64,000 nucleotides of DNA from JADLBR01 sp964651705 (lineage in GTDB: Bacteria; Verrucomicrobiota; Verrucomicrobiia; JADLBR01): assembly GCA_964651705.1 (NCBI GenBank), contig CAZYWZ010000016.1, positions 1-64,000 of the forward strand, given 5' to 3'. A program made the position numbers and the translations under genes. Positions within the stretch are counted from its first letter, which is position 1. Each line of letters opens with the position of its first letter. Below are positions 31,172 to 40,872 of this stretch, in pieces. The notes under the pieces are model-generated. The model searched no databases and was not told the DNA's origin. It saw only the letters and a program-made list of their open reading frames with translations.

Positions 31172-34100
31172 ATGAAACGGATCAGGTGGATACTCTTGGG
31201 ACTGCTCGCCGTGACTCCGGCCGCATCCGCCGACGAGTTGGAAAGGCTATTTGAGTCGCCGCCGGACTCGGCCAAGCCGGGCGTGATGTGGATGTGGATG
31301 GGGCGGAATGTGACCGCCGGGGGGATCACCCGCGATCTGGAGGCGCTCCACGACGCGGGATTTGGTCGCGTCCTCATGTTCAGCCTGTCCGACACCACGA
31401 CGCCCTGGGCCGGAGAGATCGGCAACAGCCCGCACCCGGAAGTCACTGCCTGGACCGAGCCCTGGTGGCGACTGGTCCGGCACGCGGTCGAGGAATCGAA
31501 GCGGCTGGGCATCGATTTCGGGATGTTCAACGGCCCGTCGTATGAGACGAGCGGCGGGCCGTGGGTGAAGGTCGAGCACTCGATGCAGGAGGTGTGCTTC
31601 TCGCAGACACCGATGCGCGGCCCCGGCCGACTGACGCTCGATCTGCCGCGGCCGGCGGTCGATGCGCGCGCGGTGCAACTGTTTCCCCTGTACAATCCGA
31701 ACACCGGGAAGGTCGAGAAACCGGAGATCCCCGAGCGCAAGACGTTCTATCGCGACATCGCCGTGCTGGCCATGGCGGCCGATGGAATCGTGGCGAAGGA
31801 TGGGGTGATAGACCTGACCGGCAAGACGCATTGGGATGCGCCCGCGGGAGACTGGATCGTCTATCGCTTCGGCCACACGACGATGGGCACGCTGATCCAG
31901 CCGGCGCAGTGGAAGGCCACGGGATTCGAGTGCGACAAGATGAGCCCCGAGGCGGTGACGGCCCACATGAGCCACGTCATCGGCGAGATCAAGCACCATC
32001 TCGGGAAGCTGGTCGGTGACGCGTTCACGTTCGTGCACCTTGACAGCTACGAGGCGGGCCGACCGGGTTGGACGCCCCGGATGAGGGAGGAGTTCGCGGC
32101 GCGCCGCGGCTATGACATGACGCCGTTCTTGGCCACCTTCGCCAAACGCATCATCGGCGGCGCGGAAGAGACGGCGAAGTTCAGGGCGGACTTCGAGGAC
32201 ACCATCAAGGATCTCTACCGGGACGTGCATTTTGCGCTGACCTCGAAGATGCTGCGGGAGTCGGGGCTGGTATTCTCCTGCGAGCCCTACGGCGGCCCGT
32301 GGCGGCCCGACGAAGTGATGCCGCACGTCCATCGCGTGATGACGGAGTTCTGGACCAGCGGCGGGAAGTTCGTCGCCCGTCGCGACTTGCTGGAGACCGT
32401 GGCCGCGCTGCGCAAGTCGGGGCAGAACATCGTCGAGGCGGAGGCGTTCACCGGTAGCCCCCGCGATAGCAAATGGAGCGAGACCCCCGCGTGGCTCAAG
32501 CCGATCGGCGATGGCGCCTACTGCGCCGGCGTGAACCGGCTCGTCCTCCACCGCTACGTCCCGCAGCCGTGGGATGACCGCTACAAGCCCGGCAACGCGA
32601 TGGGGCAGTGGGGGACGCACTTCGACCGCACGCAAACCTGGTGGGAGCCGGGCAAGGCCATGGTGGAATACTGGCGGCGGTGCCAGGCGCTGCTGCAATG
32701 GGGCAAGCACAAGGGTGGCCCCGGGGATTTTGAAGTCATGGCGGCGGCGCCCGGGCTGCAAGTGAAAGCCATCCATCGGCAGGATGATCGGGCGGATGTC
32801 TATTTCGTCGCCAACACGGATCCGGGGGCCGCGGGCATGGCGACCTGCGCCTTTGCGGTGAGCGGCAAGCAGCCGGAACTGTGGGATCCCGTCCGGGGGA
32901 CGCGGCGGCGGTTGCCGGATTTCGAGCAACGAGACGGCAGAACGCTCGTCCCGTTGCAGTTCGCCCCGGCCCAGAGTCATTTCATCGTGCTCCGGCAAGA
33001 GGCCGCGGCCGATCGGGGGCGAGGCCGGCCCAATTTCCCCGAGTTCCGATCGGTGGTCGACATCACCGGGCCATGGCAGGTCAGCTTCGATTCCAAGTGG
33101 GGCGGCCCGGAGGTGCCGGTGGAATTCCCGACGTTGGAAGATTGGACCCGGCGGCCGGAGGCCGGCATCCGTCACTATTCCGGCACGGCGACCTATCGCG
33201 CCACGTTCGACGGCGCATCCGGCGACAGGCTGGGGCTGGGGACCGTCCACGATCTCGCCCGCGTGCGGATCAATGGTCGGGACCTCGGGGTCGTCTGGTG
33301 TGCCCCGTGGGACATTGAGATCCCGATGGGGTTGCTCAAGCCGAAGGGAAACCGGATCGAGATCGATGTGACCAACACCTGGGCGAACCGGCTGATCGGA
33401 GACGAGCAGGAGCCGCCGGATTGCGAGTGGGAGCGCGGACACATGGAAGCCCACGTCCGGGAAAAGACCGGCAGGGAGATCCCCTATTGCGGCCAGTTCC
33501 TGAAGCGGTTTCCGGATTGGTTTCTCCGCGGCGAGCCCCGGCCGTCGAAAGGCCGCTATTGCTTCACGACGTGGAATTATTTCCAGAAAGACTCGCCGCT
33601 GCGCCCCGCCGGCCTGCTCGGTCCGGTGAGGCTGTGTGTCGCATCGCAGAAGCCCAATATCCTCTTCATTCTTGCCGACGATCTGGGGTGGCGCGACACG
33701 GGGTGCTACGGCAGCGCTTTATATGAGACTCCCCACATCGACCGCCTCGCGGCTCGCGGATTGAGGCTGACGCGGGCTTATGCGGCGAGTCCGCTGTGTT
33801 CGCCGACGCGCGCGAGCATCCTCACCGGCCAGGATCCGGCCCGCATCGGCATCACCTGGCCGGCATGCCATGAGGCGGTGGCCCAGTTGGAAAAGAAATT
33901 GGATCCGGGCGACCCGTCCATAAGGGTGCTCAATGCCCAGAGCCTCAACCGGCTGAAGCCGGAGTATTTCACGCTCGCCGAAGCGCTTCGGGAGGCGGGT
34001 TATGCGACGGCCCACTTTGGAAAATGGCATCTTGGCTACAACGGCCCCTATGAGCCCAAAGACCAGGGCTTCGACCTCGATTTCCCCCACACGCCCGCCG

Positions 34101-36607
34101 CGCCTGGACCCGCCGGAGGCTATCTCGCCCCCTGGAAATTCATCCATGACCCCCCGCTGACCGGAGAGCCCGGCGAGCACATCGAGGACCGCATGTCCGG
34201 CGAGGCGGCGAAGTATATCTTAGAGCACAAGGATCGGCCCTTTTACCTGAACTATTGGGCCTACTCCGTTCACGCGCCGTTCAACGCCCGTCGGGATTAC
34301 GTCGAGCGCTTCCGGCGGAAGGCCGACGAGAAGAACCCGCAGCACAATCCGTTGTATGCCGCGATGGTCAAGAGCCTCGACGACGCGGTGGGGCGCCTGA
34401 TGCGTGCGGTGGACGATGCCGGGATCGCCGACCGCACCATCATCGTGTTCTTCTCCGACAACGGGGGCTACGTCGCCGCCCCGAAGACGACCGACCCGGA
34501 GGGGTTCGAGGGCGCTCCGGTCACGAGCAATGCCCCGCTGCGCGGGGGCAAGGGCTCGCTCTACGAGGGTGGCACCCGTGAGCCGTGCGTCGTTATCTGG
34601 CCGGGCAAGACGGAGGCCGGAGCGACCAGCGACGCCCTGTTTCATAGCACCGATTTCTACCCGACGCTGCTCGGCATGTGCGGGCTCAGACCGCGCGCCG
34701 GGCTTCAGATCGATGGTGTTGACCAGTCCGGCATGTTTCTCGGGCAGCCATCGCCGCGAGACCGCGTCTTCTGCCACTACCCGCACGGCAACGCGACCGG
34801 GGCCCGAGGCGCCGCCCGGATCGGGCTTCAGCCCGGCACCTATGTCCGCCGCGGCGACTGGAAGCTCATCCGGTTCTTCGCCGACAACGAGGACGGCAGC
34901 GATTGCCTCGAACTCTATAATCTGAAGGACGATCCCGGCGAAACGGATGACCTCGCCGCCGCACGGCCAGAGCTCGTCCGCGAGCTGAACGCGCTCATCT
35001 CTGGCTTTCTGGCCGATACCGATGCCGTCATCCCCGAACGAAATCCGAACTACAAAGGGCCGAAGGCAGAATCGTCGGCCGTGAGCGCCAGCGCGCGCGC
35101 CGCCGGGCCGTTGCAGGGCTGGGTGCCGCGCGATTGCAACGCGGCGGTCAAGGACGGACTTCTCTCCGTGACGGGCACGAACGCTGCGCCGTTTTTGGGC
35201 TTCGCCCTCGGGAAGCTCGGGCAGCCGGGCAAGTTGCGTTTCCGCGTCCGGGGCACTGTCGGCGAGGGAAGGCTCGTCTGGATGCCCGGTGTCGGCGCCC
35301 CGGCGACCGAGGTGAGATCCACGCCCTTCACGATGGCCGGCGAGACCTGGCACGTCGTCGCCGCCGACCTTCCCGCGCCCCTGGGCAAAACGGGGCTCAT
35401 GCGCCTATACCTCCCGGCGCACGAACGGCCCATCGCGATCGATTGGATCGAACTGGTATCCGGCGACTCGATTCGGCGCTGGGATTTCGGAGGGGAGGCC
35501 GCGGGGGAGGGCATTCCGTCGGTCGGCGAGGAGAAAGGCTTAACGACACCCCCGCCCGCAACGAATATCACCTCATCCTGGCAGCGCGAGGCGACGCCGC
35601 TGCTTTCGGGATTCGTCAACATGTATAACCCCTGCGTGGTCGAGACCGGTGGCGAGTGGCGTTATCGCATGTGGTTCTTCGGCTGGGCGGCGCGTCACGC
35701 GAACGAGGGCATGGGCTGGGGATGCGATGCCGTATTTCACGCCCGCTCCCGCGACCTGAAGGGATGGGAGGTGTGGTGCGGTGAGGGGCGATGGGACGCC
35801 GCCATGGATCCCGAGCGATGGCGTCCCGTGCTGCATGCGAGCGAGCGCTGGTATGATAACTGGCATAATGGCGATCCTTCGGTGGTCTTGGAGGGTGGTA
35901 GATTCTATATGGCCTACAGCGCCACATCGAAGCCGTTCGCGAAAACGGCGGGCTACCCCGCCGACATGGTGCAGTGCATCATGGGCGCCACCTCAACCGA
36001 CGGCATACGCTGGGAAAAGACAAGCCAGCCATTGCTCATCCGAAAGGAAGACACCGCCACGCCCAGCCCGGAGCCAGACCGCATCGGGGACTTCCATCGC
36101 CCCTGCCTGCGCCGCGAGGCGGGCGCGTGGAAATTGTGGTTCGACTACTGGGTGCCGGGAAAAGGCGTGTGCCTCGGGCTTGCGGTGAACCGCGGCGATT
36201 TCATGGGCGGCGGCGGCTTCGTCCTGCAGCACGACCCTGCCGAGCCCCTGCTGGCGAACTGGCCCAATCCGGAGATAGTGCGCATCGGCGGGAGATGGCA
36301 TTCCTTTGCCGATCCCGTTGGCTATCCCGTGCCGCCAGATACCAGGCCCGACGCCGCCCCCTGGCTGGGCCGCCAGTTGCGCGAGGCCGTGTCGGACGAC
36401 GGCATCCATTGGCGGCTCATGGACTTCATTCCGCCGGATGACGATGCGCCCGCCTGCCACGTGCCGCAGGCTCTGGTGACCAGGGTGGACGGCCGCGATT
36501 GGTTGTATCTCTTCTACGCCACACAGAAGGGATACAGGCCGGATGGCGGACGCTATCACTACGAATACGACCGCATCCGCGCCATGAGACGGGAGGTCGC
36601 GCCTTGA
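31172..36607 (+). CDS. GH106-sulfatase-propeller trifunctional fusion
   Basis: An 1811-residue exported protein starting at ATG 31172 with signal RIRWILLGLLAVTPAASA. Part 1 (about 25-825) is GH106-like (alpha-L-rhamnosidase family): PGVMWMWMGRNVTAGGITRD, PSYETSGGPWVKVEHSMQE and a galactose-binding-like sandwich ending GLLGPVRL. Part 2 (826 to about 1296) is an S1 sulfatase starting directly at QKPNILFILADDLGW, with formylglycine motif CSPTR at Cys876, GKWHLGYN and FFSDNGGY. A sandwich linker follows (about 1310-1460), then part 3 (about 1478-1811), a five-bladed propeller related to the genes at 19964 and 48207. The GH106 part ends where stand-alone relatives end, and the sulfatase has no signal of its own. 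This points to clean end-to-end fusion. It would remove rhamnose, sulfate and a third unit from one substrate. Confidence 0.82.
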   Translation: MKRIRWILLGLLAVTPAASADELERLFESPPDSAKPGVMWMWMGRNVTAGGITRDLEALHDAGFGRVLMFSLSDTTTPWAGEIGNSPHPEVTAWTEPWWRLVRHAVEESKRLGIDFGMFNGPSYETSGGPWVKVEHSMQEVCFSQTPMRGPGRLTLDLPRPAVDARAVQLFPLYNPNTGKVEKPEIPERKTFYRDIAVLAMAADGIVAKDGVIDLTGKTHWDAPAGDWIVYRFGHTTMGTLIQPAQWKATGFECDKMSPEAVTAHMSHVIGEIKHHLGKLVGDAFTFVHLDSYEAGRPGWTPRMREEFAARRGYDMTPFLATFAKRIIGGAEETAKFRADFEDTIKDLYRDVHFALTSKMLRESGLVFSCEPYGGPWRPDEVMPHVHRVMTEFWTSGGKFVARRDLLETVAALRKSGQNIVEAEAFTGSPRDSKWSETPAWLKPIGDGAYCAGVNRLVLHRYVPQPWDDRYKPGNAMGQWGTHFDRTQTWWEPGKAMVEYWRRCQALLQWGKHKGGPGDFEVMAAAPGLQVKAIHRQDDRADVYFVANTDPGAAGMATCAFAVSGKQPELWDPVRGTRRRLPDFEQRDGRTLVPLQFAPAQSHFIVLRQEAAADRGRGRPNFPEFRSVVDITGPWQVSFDSKWGGPEVPVEFPTLEDWTRRPEAGIRHYSGTATYRATFDGASGDRLGLGTVHDLARVRINGRDLGVVWCAPWDIEIPMGLLKPKGNRIEIDVTNTWANRLIGDEQEPPDCEWERGHMEAHVREKTGREIPYCGQFLKRFPDWFLRGEPRPSKGRYCFTTWNYFQKDSPLRPAGLLGPVRLCVASQKPNILFILADDLGWRDTGCYGSALYETPHIDRLAARGLRLTRAYAASPLCSPTRASILTGQDPARIGITWPACHEAVAQLEKKLDPGDPSIRVLNAQSLNRLKPEYFTLAEALREAGYATAHFGKWHLGYNGPYEPKDQGFDLDFPHTPAAPGPAGGYLAPWKFIHDPPLTGEPGEHIEDRMSGEAAKYILEHKDRPFYLNYWAYSVHAPFNARRDYVERFRRKADEKNPQHNPLYAAMVKSLDDAVGRLMRAVDDAGIADRTIIVFFSDNGGYVAAPKTTDPEGFEGAPVTSNAPLRGGKGSLYEGGTREPCVVIWPGKTEAGATSDALFHSTDFYPTLLGMCGLRPRAGLQIDGVDQSGMFLGQPSPRDRVFCHYPHGNATGARGAARIGLQPGTYVRRGDWKLIRFFADNEDGSDCLELYNLKDDPGETDDLAAARPELVRELNALISGFLADTDAVIPERNPNYKGPKAESSAVSASARAAGPLQGWVPRDCNAAVKDGLLSVTGTNAAPFLGFALGKLGQPGKLRFRVRGTVGEGRLVWMPGVGAPATEVRSTPFTMAGETWHVVAADLPAPLGKTGLMRLYLPAHERPIAIDWIELVSGDSIRRWDFGGEAAGEGIPSVGEEKGLTTPPPATNITSSWQREATPLLSGFVNMYNPCVVETGGEWRYRMWFFGWAARHANEGMGWGCDAVFHARSRDLKGWEVWCGEGRWDAAMDPERWRPVLHASERWYDNWHNGDPSVVLEGGRFYMAYSATSKPFAKTAGYPADMVQCIMGATSTDGIRWEKTSQPLLIRKEDTATPSPEPDRIGDFHRPCLRREAGAWKLWFDYWVPGKGVCLGLAVNRGDFMGGGGFVLQHDPAEPLLANWPNPEIVRIGGRWHSFADPVGYPVPPDTRPDAAPWLGRQLREAVSDDGIHWRLMDFIPPDDDAPACHVPQALVTRVDGRDWLYLFYATQKGYRPDGGRYHYEYDRIRAMRREVAP

Positions 36608-36765
36608 GATCCGCACTGGCCCTGGCGAGGGGATCCCGGCTTCGCCGGAAGGAAAAGCGGTGTCGCCGCTGCGCTCTGCCACCGCAGTCCAAAATGGGTC
36701 GCCCCGTCGCATGGAGCGGCGCCTTCCTTTGAAGATAGGCGCGCAACCCCGACCAAAGCGGAGTT
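36608..36765. terminator. Convergent intergenic region with small hairpin
   Basis: This 158-base gap separates two convergent genes. It contains a perfect small stem, CCGGC 36636-36640 and GCCGG 36644-36648 with loop TTC. No T-tract follows on either strand. It could serve as a modest shared terminator. Nothing else is recognisable here. Confidence 0.3.
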
Positions 36766-39700
36766 TCAGCGAGATACGGGGTCGTTCCGAGGGCGAAATC
36801 CCGGTGCCAGCAACTGGCATTGCGCCACCTGGCCGAAGTTGGTCCCGGCGACATGCCAGACGACGCGCTTGTCTGGCGCGACCTCGAAGATGTGCGCGCC
36901 AAGCCTGTCGCCCTCGGTCTTTGCGCCCCAGTTGCAGACGACGGTATTGCCGTTGGGCAGTCGCTGGATTCCCGCCGGGACCGCGACATGGATGTCGGGG
37001 ATGTCCTCGGGGGCGAGTTCCCAGACGACATTCCCGGAGGGGTCGTATTCCGTCACGGATCTTCCGGCGCTGATGAGGGTGTTGCCGTCCTCGAGGCGGA
37101 TGGCGCACACGGGCGTGGGCTTCCGGGGAAACTCGCGGAGGAGCGACCCATCCCTCGCGTACTCGCGCACGGCGCCCTCGGCGGTGAAAGGCACGAGATA
37201 GGTGCCCTGCGGCGTCTTGCGGCACATGCGGAACTGGGCGTGCGGCCTCTTCTCTGTGGTCGAGAGCGGCAATTCGAAAATGACATCGCCGCGGCGGTTG
37301 ACCTCGATGAGGCGACATTGCCCCACGATGCCGATCAGGACGTTGCCATCGGGCAACGGCTGGCAGGTGGGCACCTCGTCCGGCGCCCGGACCCGATATT
37401 CCCAGACGACCTTGCGGTCACGCGTGACCTCCTGGACGCCGTGCAGGTGCGTCGTTAGCACGTTGCCGTCCGGCAGCATCCAAGCGTCCTGCGGGTTGGG
37501 CGCGTGGTAGTCCCAGGCGACCTCGCCACCCTCGTCGAGCAGGAAGACCTTCTTCAGCTGGTGGCTGGTCGCGAGGATCGCGCGCGGGCCCCAGAGATTC
37601 TCGTGCCAGAAGTTGCCCTTCAGCGGCGCGCCGCGAAACTCGGTGCCCACGACATTCTCGGGGTCGACATCCAGTTCGGGCCAGACGAGTTCTCCCCGGA
37701 GCTGGGCCTCCTCGCGGACGTAGGCGCCGAGGCGCAGGGAGTTGGAATCCAGCCAGAGTACGATCTTGTGGCGGTCGGTGTCCGAAACGGAGGCGCGATG
37801 GTTCTCGTCGAACAGTGCGCGGCCGATCCGCGAGTGGCGTGCGCCGAAGCGGCCGGGGATGGTGCGGGAGCCCCCGTGCACCCCGCTGTAATCCGACGCC
37901 ATATTCCGGAACATCGCGCCGGAGAACCAGAACGTGTACTCCTCCTTGAGCGCCTCGTAGCCCATGTCCCGGGGCCCCCGCTGTTTTTCCGCATGGCACG
38001 GGACGCAAGAGCGCTCGAAGATCGGCCGGATCTGCCTGTGGTAGCTGACCGGCTCGACGGGCCCGGCCTCCGGCGCGATGGGCGAGGGGGCGCGCCGCAG
38101 CGCGAGCGGCGTGCCCGCGAGGGCCGAGGCGCGCTGCACGGGCTCGTGGCAACCCTGGCACGTGAGCTGTTCGCCGGGGCGAACGAACGCCACCGATCGC
38201 ATCGAGTGCACGGCGCGATAGTGCTCGTCCAGCGCCTGGAAGATCAGCGCCTTGGCCACCGGCGCCTCGAAATAGGCGCTGCCATCCTCTTCCACCGGAA
38301 CGATGCCCAGCGGGATGCGCGGGGTGTTCTCCCGCTCGTAGCCAATCATGGGCTCGCCCATCGCATGGTTGGATTTCAGGATATTCTGCGTGACGCGGAG
38401 CCACTTGATCTTCGTGCCCGGCGGGAAGGGCATGTCGGAATCGTAGACGTTCATCACCGCGATGGTGGCGGGACGCGTCGCCCTCTCGGGTGCCGCGACG
38501 GGCGGGCGCCGGCGGGGCCGAAGGGGGATCGGGTCGATGAGCCGGAGGCGCTCGTCGTGCGCGCAGGGCAGTGCCGTCAATTCGCACAGCAGCTCCTTGT
38601 TCCCGTATCGGTCGAGCAGCACGAGGTTCTCCCACGCGTTGCAGACGAAGAAGTCCTCTCCCAGCGGCCAGGGGCTGCCGTACTTGTAGTGCCGGCGCCC
38701 GGCGTTCTCGCTCTCGGGGAATGGCTCCTCCGGGGTGATGCGGCGGATCTGCGACATGCGCCCGTCGTCGGGTATGCGGAGATCGAGGGTGCAGAGCGAA
38801 CCGAACGCCTCGCCGTGGTGCGGTGCCGCGGTGAACACGTACAATGGCGAATCCGGTATGGCGCGGATGCCCATTTCCACCAGCGGTGTCCCCATGCGGC
38901 CGTCGATCTCCCGTCCCCCGACCACCTCGAATCTCGGCCGGTCGGGGAAGGAGTGATACGGCTGCGGGTAATTGCCGTGGGGGGCGCGGGGATCGGAACC
39001 ATCGGGCCGGCAGAGCCAGATCCGCGAGCCGAGGCAATTCTCGCGGTCGGTGTAGTCCCAGCGCGTGAAGACGACCTGGCCATGGTTGTTCACCGTGGGG
39101 TTCCACTCGCTCGTCTCAAAATAGCTCATGGGGCGGATGTCGGTGCCGTCCGCCGCCATCGAGAACATCGTGTAGGTGCGGACCTTCAGATAGCCGGCAA
39201 AGCACCGGATGTGGCCGCCGCGCCGCTCGGAGACGAATGCGATGCGGCCGTCGGGCAACCAGCAGGGATCGAAATCGTTATAGGGGCCGTCGGTCAGTTG
39301 CGTGAGCCCGGTGCCGTCCGCGTTGATGCGGAACAGGTGGAAGCATGACTTCGTGCCAAAACCCCATTCGTGCTCGCGGTTGTCCGTCCACGCGAAGACC
39401 ACCGATCGGCCGTCGTACGAGAGGTCCGGGGTCGCGAAGGCGCCATGATCCAACCGGCGTCCCGCCATGCGGCCATTCTGGACGACGGCGTCCCGCGTGA
39501 GGTCGAAGACCCGGGGCGCCTTCCCCCAGTCTCGGACGACGTACAGGCCGCCCACGGGCAATGCGGTGCAGCCGAAATATTGCGTGGTGAAATGCCCGCC
39601 CTGGGGGTCTTTCGTGACGGGGTTGGATCTGACCGAGCCCGCAAAGGTCCCGCGCGCCACGCAAAGGATCCCGTCGAAATCCAACAGGGGATTGGACAGC

Positions 39701-40872
39701 GCGATCTGGCGGCGCACCGCGCAGGCCGCCAGATAGAGGGCGAGCGCCTCCGGCGATTCCGCCGCGGGGCGCGAGGCCAGCAGGGCCGAACGCAAGGCCC
39801 CCAGATCGCTTCGCGCCGCGCCGGCGTACCCGAGGCGGTCCGCGAGGGCCTCGGCCCGCCGTATCACGGTGCCGGCCGGCCCGCCGTCATCGGGCCAGAT
39901 CAGCGCATGGCGATCGTAGGCCTGCAGTTCGATGTCCGCCTCGGCCGCCGGGTACCACGGCCTCCGGCTCTCGGGATACTCCAGCTTGCCGACCCATCTG
40001 AAATCGTAGAGCCACTCGCGCAGCACGGCGTCGCGGACTGCCGGGGGATCGACGGATGCGAGGGCGAGGCGATTGGCGATGTCGCGCAGGGCCGCGCGGG
40101 CGGGCGCGGTGTCTTCCGCGGGCGGCAGAGGCTGAAACGCCGCGCTCATCTTCGGGATCGATGGCCCCGGGCCCGCCCTGGTGGCGGCGACAAACTGCGC
40201 CCGGAGGCCGAGCGGGGAGGCGTCGGCAAAATGCCCGTCGCCCATCGCATCGAAGCGCCAGAGTCCCAGCGTGGAGGCGTCCGCCTCGGGGGCGCGGTCG
40301 GGGAGTCCCGCGGGCGGCCGCGCCCCACGGGACAGCCGCGCCTCGTCGATCCACCCGCCGCACGCCAACTGCCCGTCAACGAGGCTCCCGATGCAAAATG
40401 CCTTCGGCGGGTCCTTGGCCACCGGGCCCGCCAGCGCCTGATCGCACTGTTCCTCGCCATCGACATAGAGGCGGATCCGGTCGGTCTCCAGCACGGCACC
40501 GACATGGTGCCATCTGCCGTCGGCGATGTCGCGGGCCGTGCGCGCGTGATCCGGCCTCCGGCCCGGAAGATAGGCGCAGAGCGCGCCGGTGCGCGGCGCC
40601 GTGAACAGCTCCCAGTGCCCCGGCGCGGCCTTGGCATCGCGCGCGACGATCACGTTGTAGCCCGATTTTTTCTCGAGCCGGACCCAGCACTCGAAGGTCA
40701 GCGGAAATTCCGCGAATGCCGGCGATGGCCGCAGGAGCGCCGAGCCCCGCCGGGCGTCCAGCGCCTTGCCGAATCGCCCCTCGTCCCATCCCGCCGCACC
40801 TGCGGCGCACGTCACGACGGCCGACAGACAGGTGGCCGCGACCCATCGCGAGATGGCGGCGCCGGCGCTCAT
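36766..40872 (-). CDS. Di-heme, LamG and TolB-propeller exported protein (HzsA-like)
   Basis: A 1368-residue exported protein. After the signal (WVAATCLSAVVTCAAGAAG) come a LamG/concanavalin-like domain (about 25-220, FPLTFECWVRLEKKSGYN), a helical region, and TolB/PD40 propeller blades at about 440-640 (YDGRSVVFAWTDN, DFDPCWLPDGRIAFVSERRG). A domain with two heme-c motifs follows, CQGCH at Cys905 and CVPCH at Cys956, then a second propeller with repeated LPDGNVL and LEDGNTLI motifs (about 1110-1350), resembling arylsulfotransferase-type propellers. The TolB-plus-heme layout resembles the hydrazine synthase alpha-subunit group and its many uncharacterised planctomycete/verrucomicrobial relatives; hydrazine synthesis is not implied. 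It probably carries out or accepts electrons from a periplasmic oxidation. Its start overlaps the IclR stop by four bases. Confidence 0.75.
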   Translation of the reverse strand: MSAGAAISRWVAATCLSAVVTCAAGAAGWDEGRFGKALDARRGSALLRPSPAFAEFPLTFECWVRLEKKSGYNVIVARDAKAAPGHWELFTAPRTGALCAYLPGRRPDHARTARDIADGRWHHVGAVLETDRIRLYVDGEEQCDQALAGPVAKDPPKAFCIGSLVDGQLACGGWIDEARLSRGARPPAGLPDRAPEADASTLGLWRFDAMGDGHFADASPLGLRAQFVAATRAGPGPSIPKMSAAFQPLPPAEDTAPARAALRDIANRLALASVDPPAVRDAVLREWLYDFRWVGKLEYPESRRPWYPAAEADIELQAYDRHALIWPDDGGPAGTVIRRAEALADRLGYAGAARSDLGALRSALLASRPAAESPEALALYLAACAVRRQIALSNPLLDFDGILCVARGTFAGSVRSNPVTKDPQGGHFTTQYFGCTALPVGGLYVVRDWGKAPRVFDLTRDAVVQNGRMAGRRLDHGAFATPDLSYDGRSVVFAWTDNREHEWGFGTKSCFHLFRINADGTGLTQLTDGPYNDFDPCWLPDGRIAFVSERRGGHIRCFAGYLKVRTYTMFSMAADGTDIRPMSYFETSEWNPTVNNHGQVVFTRWDYTDRENCLGSRIWLCRPDGSDPRAPHGNYPQPYHSFPDRPRFEVVGGREIDGRMGTPLVEMGIRAIPDSPLYVFTAAPHHGEAFGSLCTLDLRIPDDGRMSQIRRITPEEPFPESENAGRRHYKYGSPWPLGEDFFVCNAWENLVLLDRYGNKELLCELTALPCAHDERLRLIDPIPLRPRRRPPVAAPERATRPATIAVMNVYDSDMPFPPGTKIKWLRVTQNILKSNHAMGEPMIGYERENTPRIPLGIVPVEEDGSAYFEAPVAKALIFQALDEHYRAVHSMRSVAFVRPGEQLTCQGCHEPVQRASALAGTPLALRRAPSPIAPEAGPVEPVSYHRQIRPIFERSCVPCHAEKQRGPRDMGYEALKEEYTFWFSGAMFRNMASDYSGVHGGSRTIPGRFGARHSRIGRALFDENHRASVSDTDRHKIVLWLDSNSLRLGAYVREEAQLRGELVWPELDVDPENVVGTEFRGAPLKGNFWHENLWGPRAILATSHQLKKVFLLDEGGEVAWDYHAPNPQDAWMLPDGNVLTTHLHGVQEVTRDRKVVWEYRVRAPDEVPTCQPLPDGNVLIGIVGQCRLIEVNRRGDVIFELPLSTTEKRPHAQFRMCRKTPQGTYLVPFTAEGAVREYARDGSLLREFPRKPTPVCAIRLEDGNTLISAGRSVTEYDPSGNVVWELAPEDIPDIHVAVPAGIQRLPNGNTVVCNWGAKTEGDRLGAHIFEVAPDKRVVWHVAGTNFGQVAQCQLLAPGFRPRNDPVSR

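Noticed and set aside
31247..33454. A 735-codon minus-strand frame opposite the GH106 domain
   Set aside because: It is the antisense shadow of the fusion gene; the plus strand carries clear GH106 and sulfatase motifs.
36766..40872. Reading the TolB/heme protein as a true hydrazine synthase subunit
   Set aside because: Only the general layout and CXXCH motifs are similar; no partner subunits or anammox genes are present, so an anammox function is not supported.
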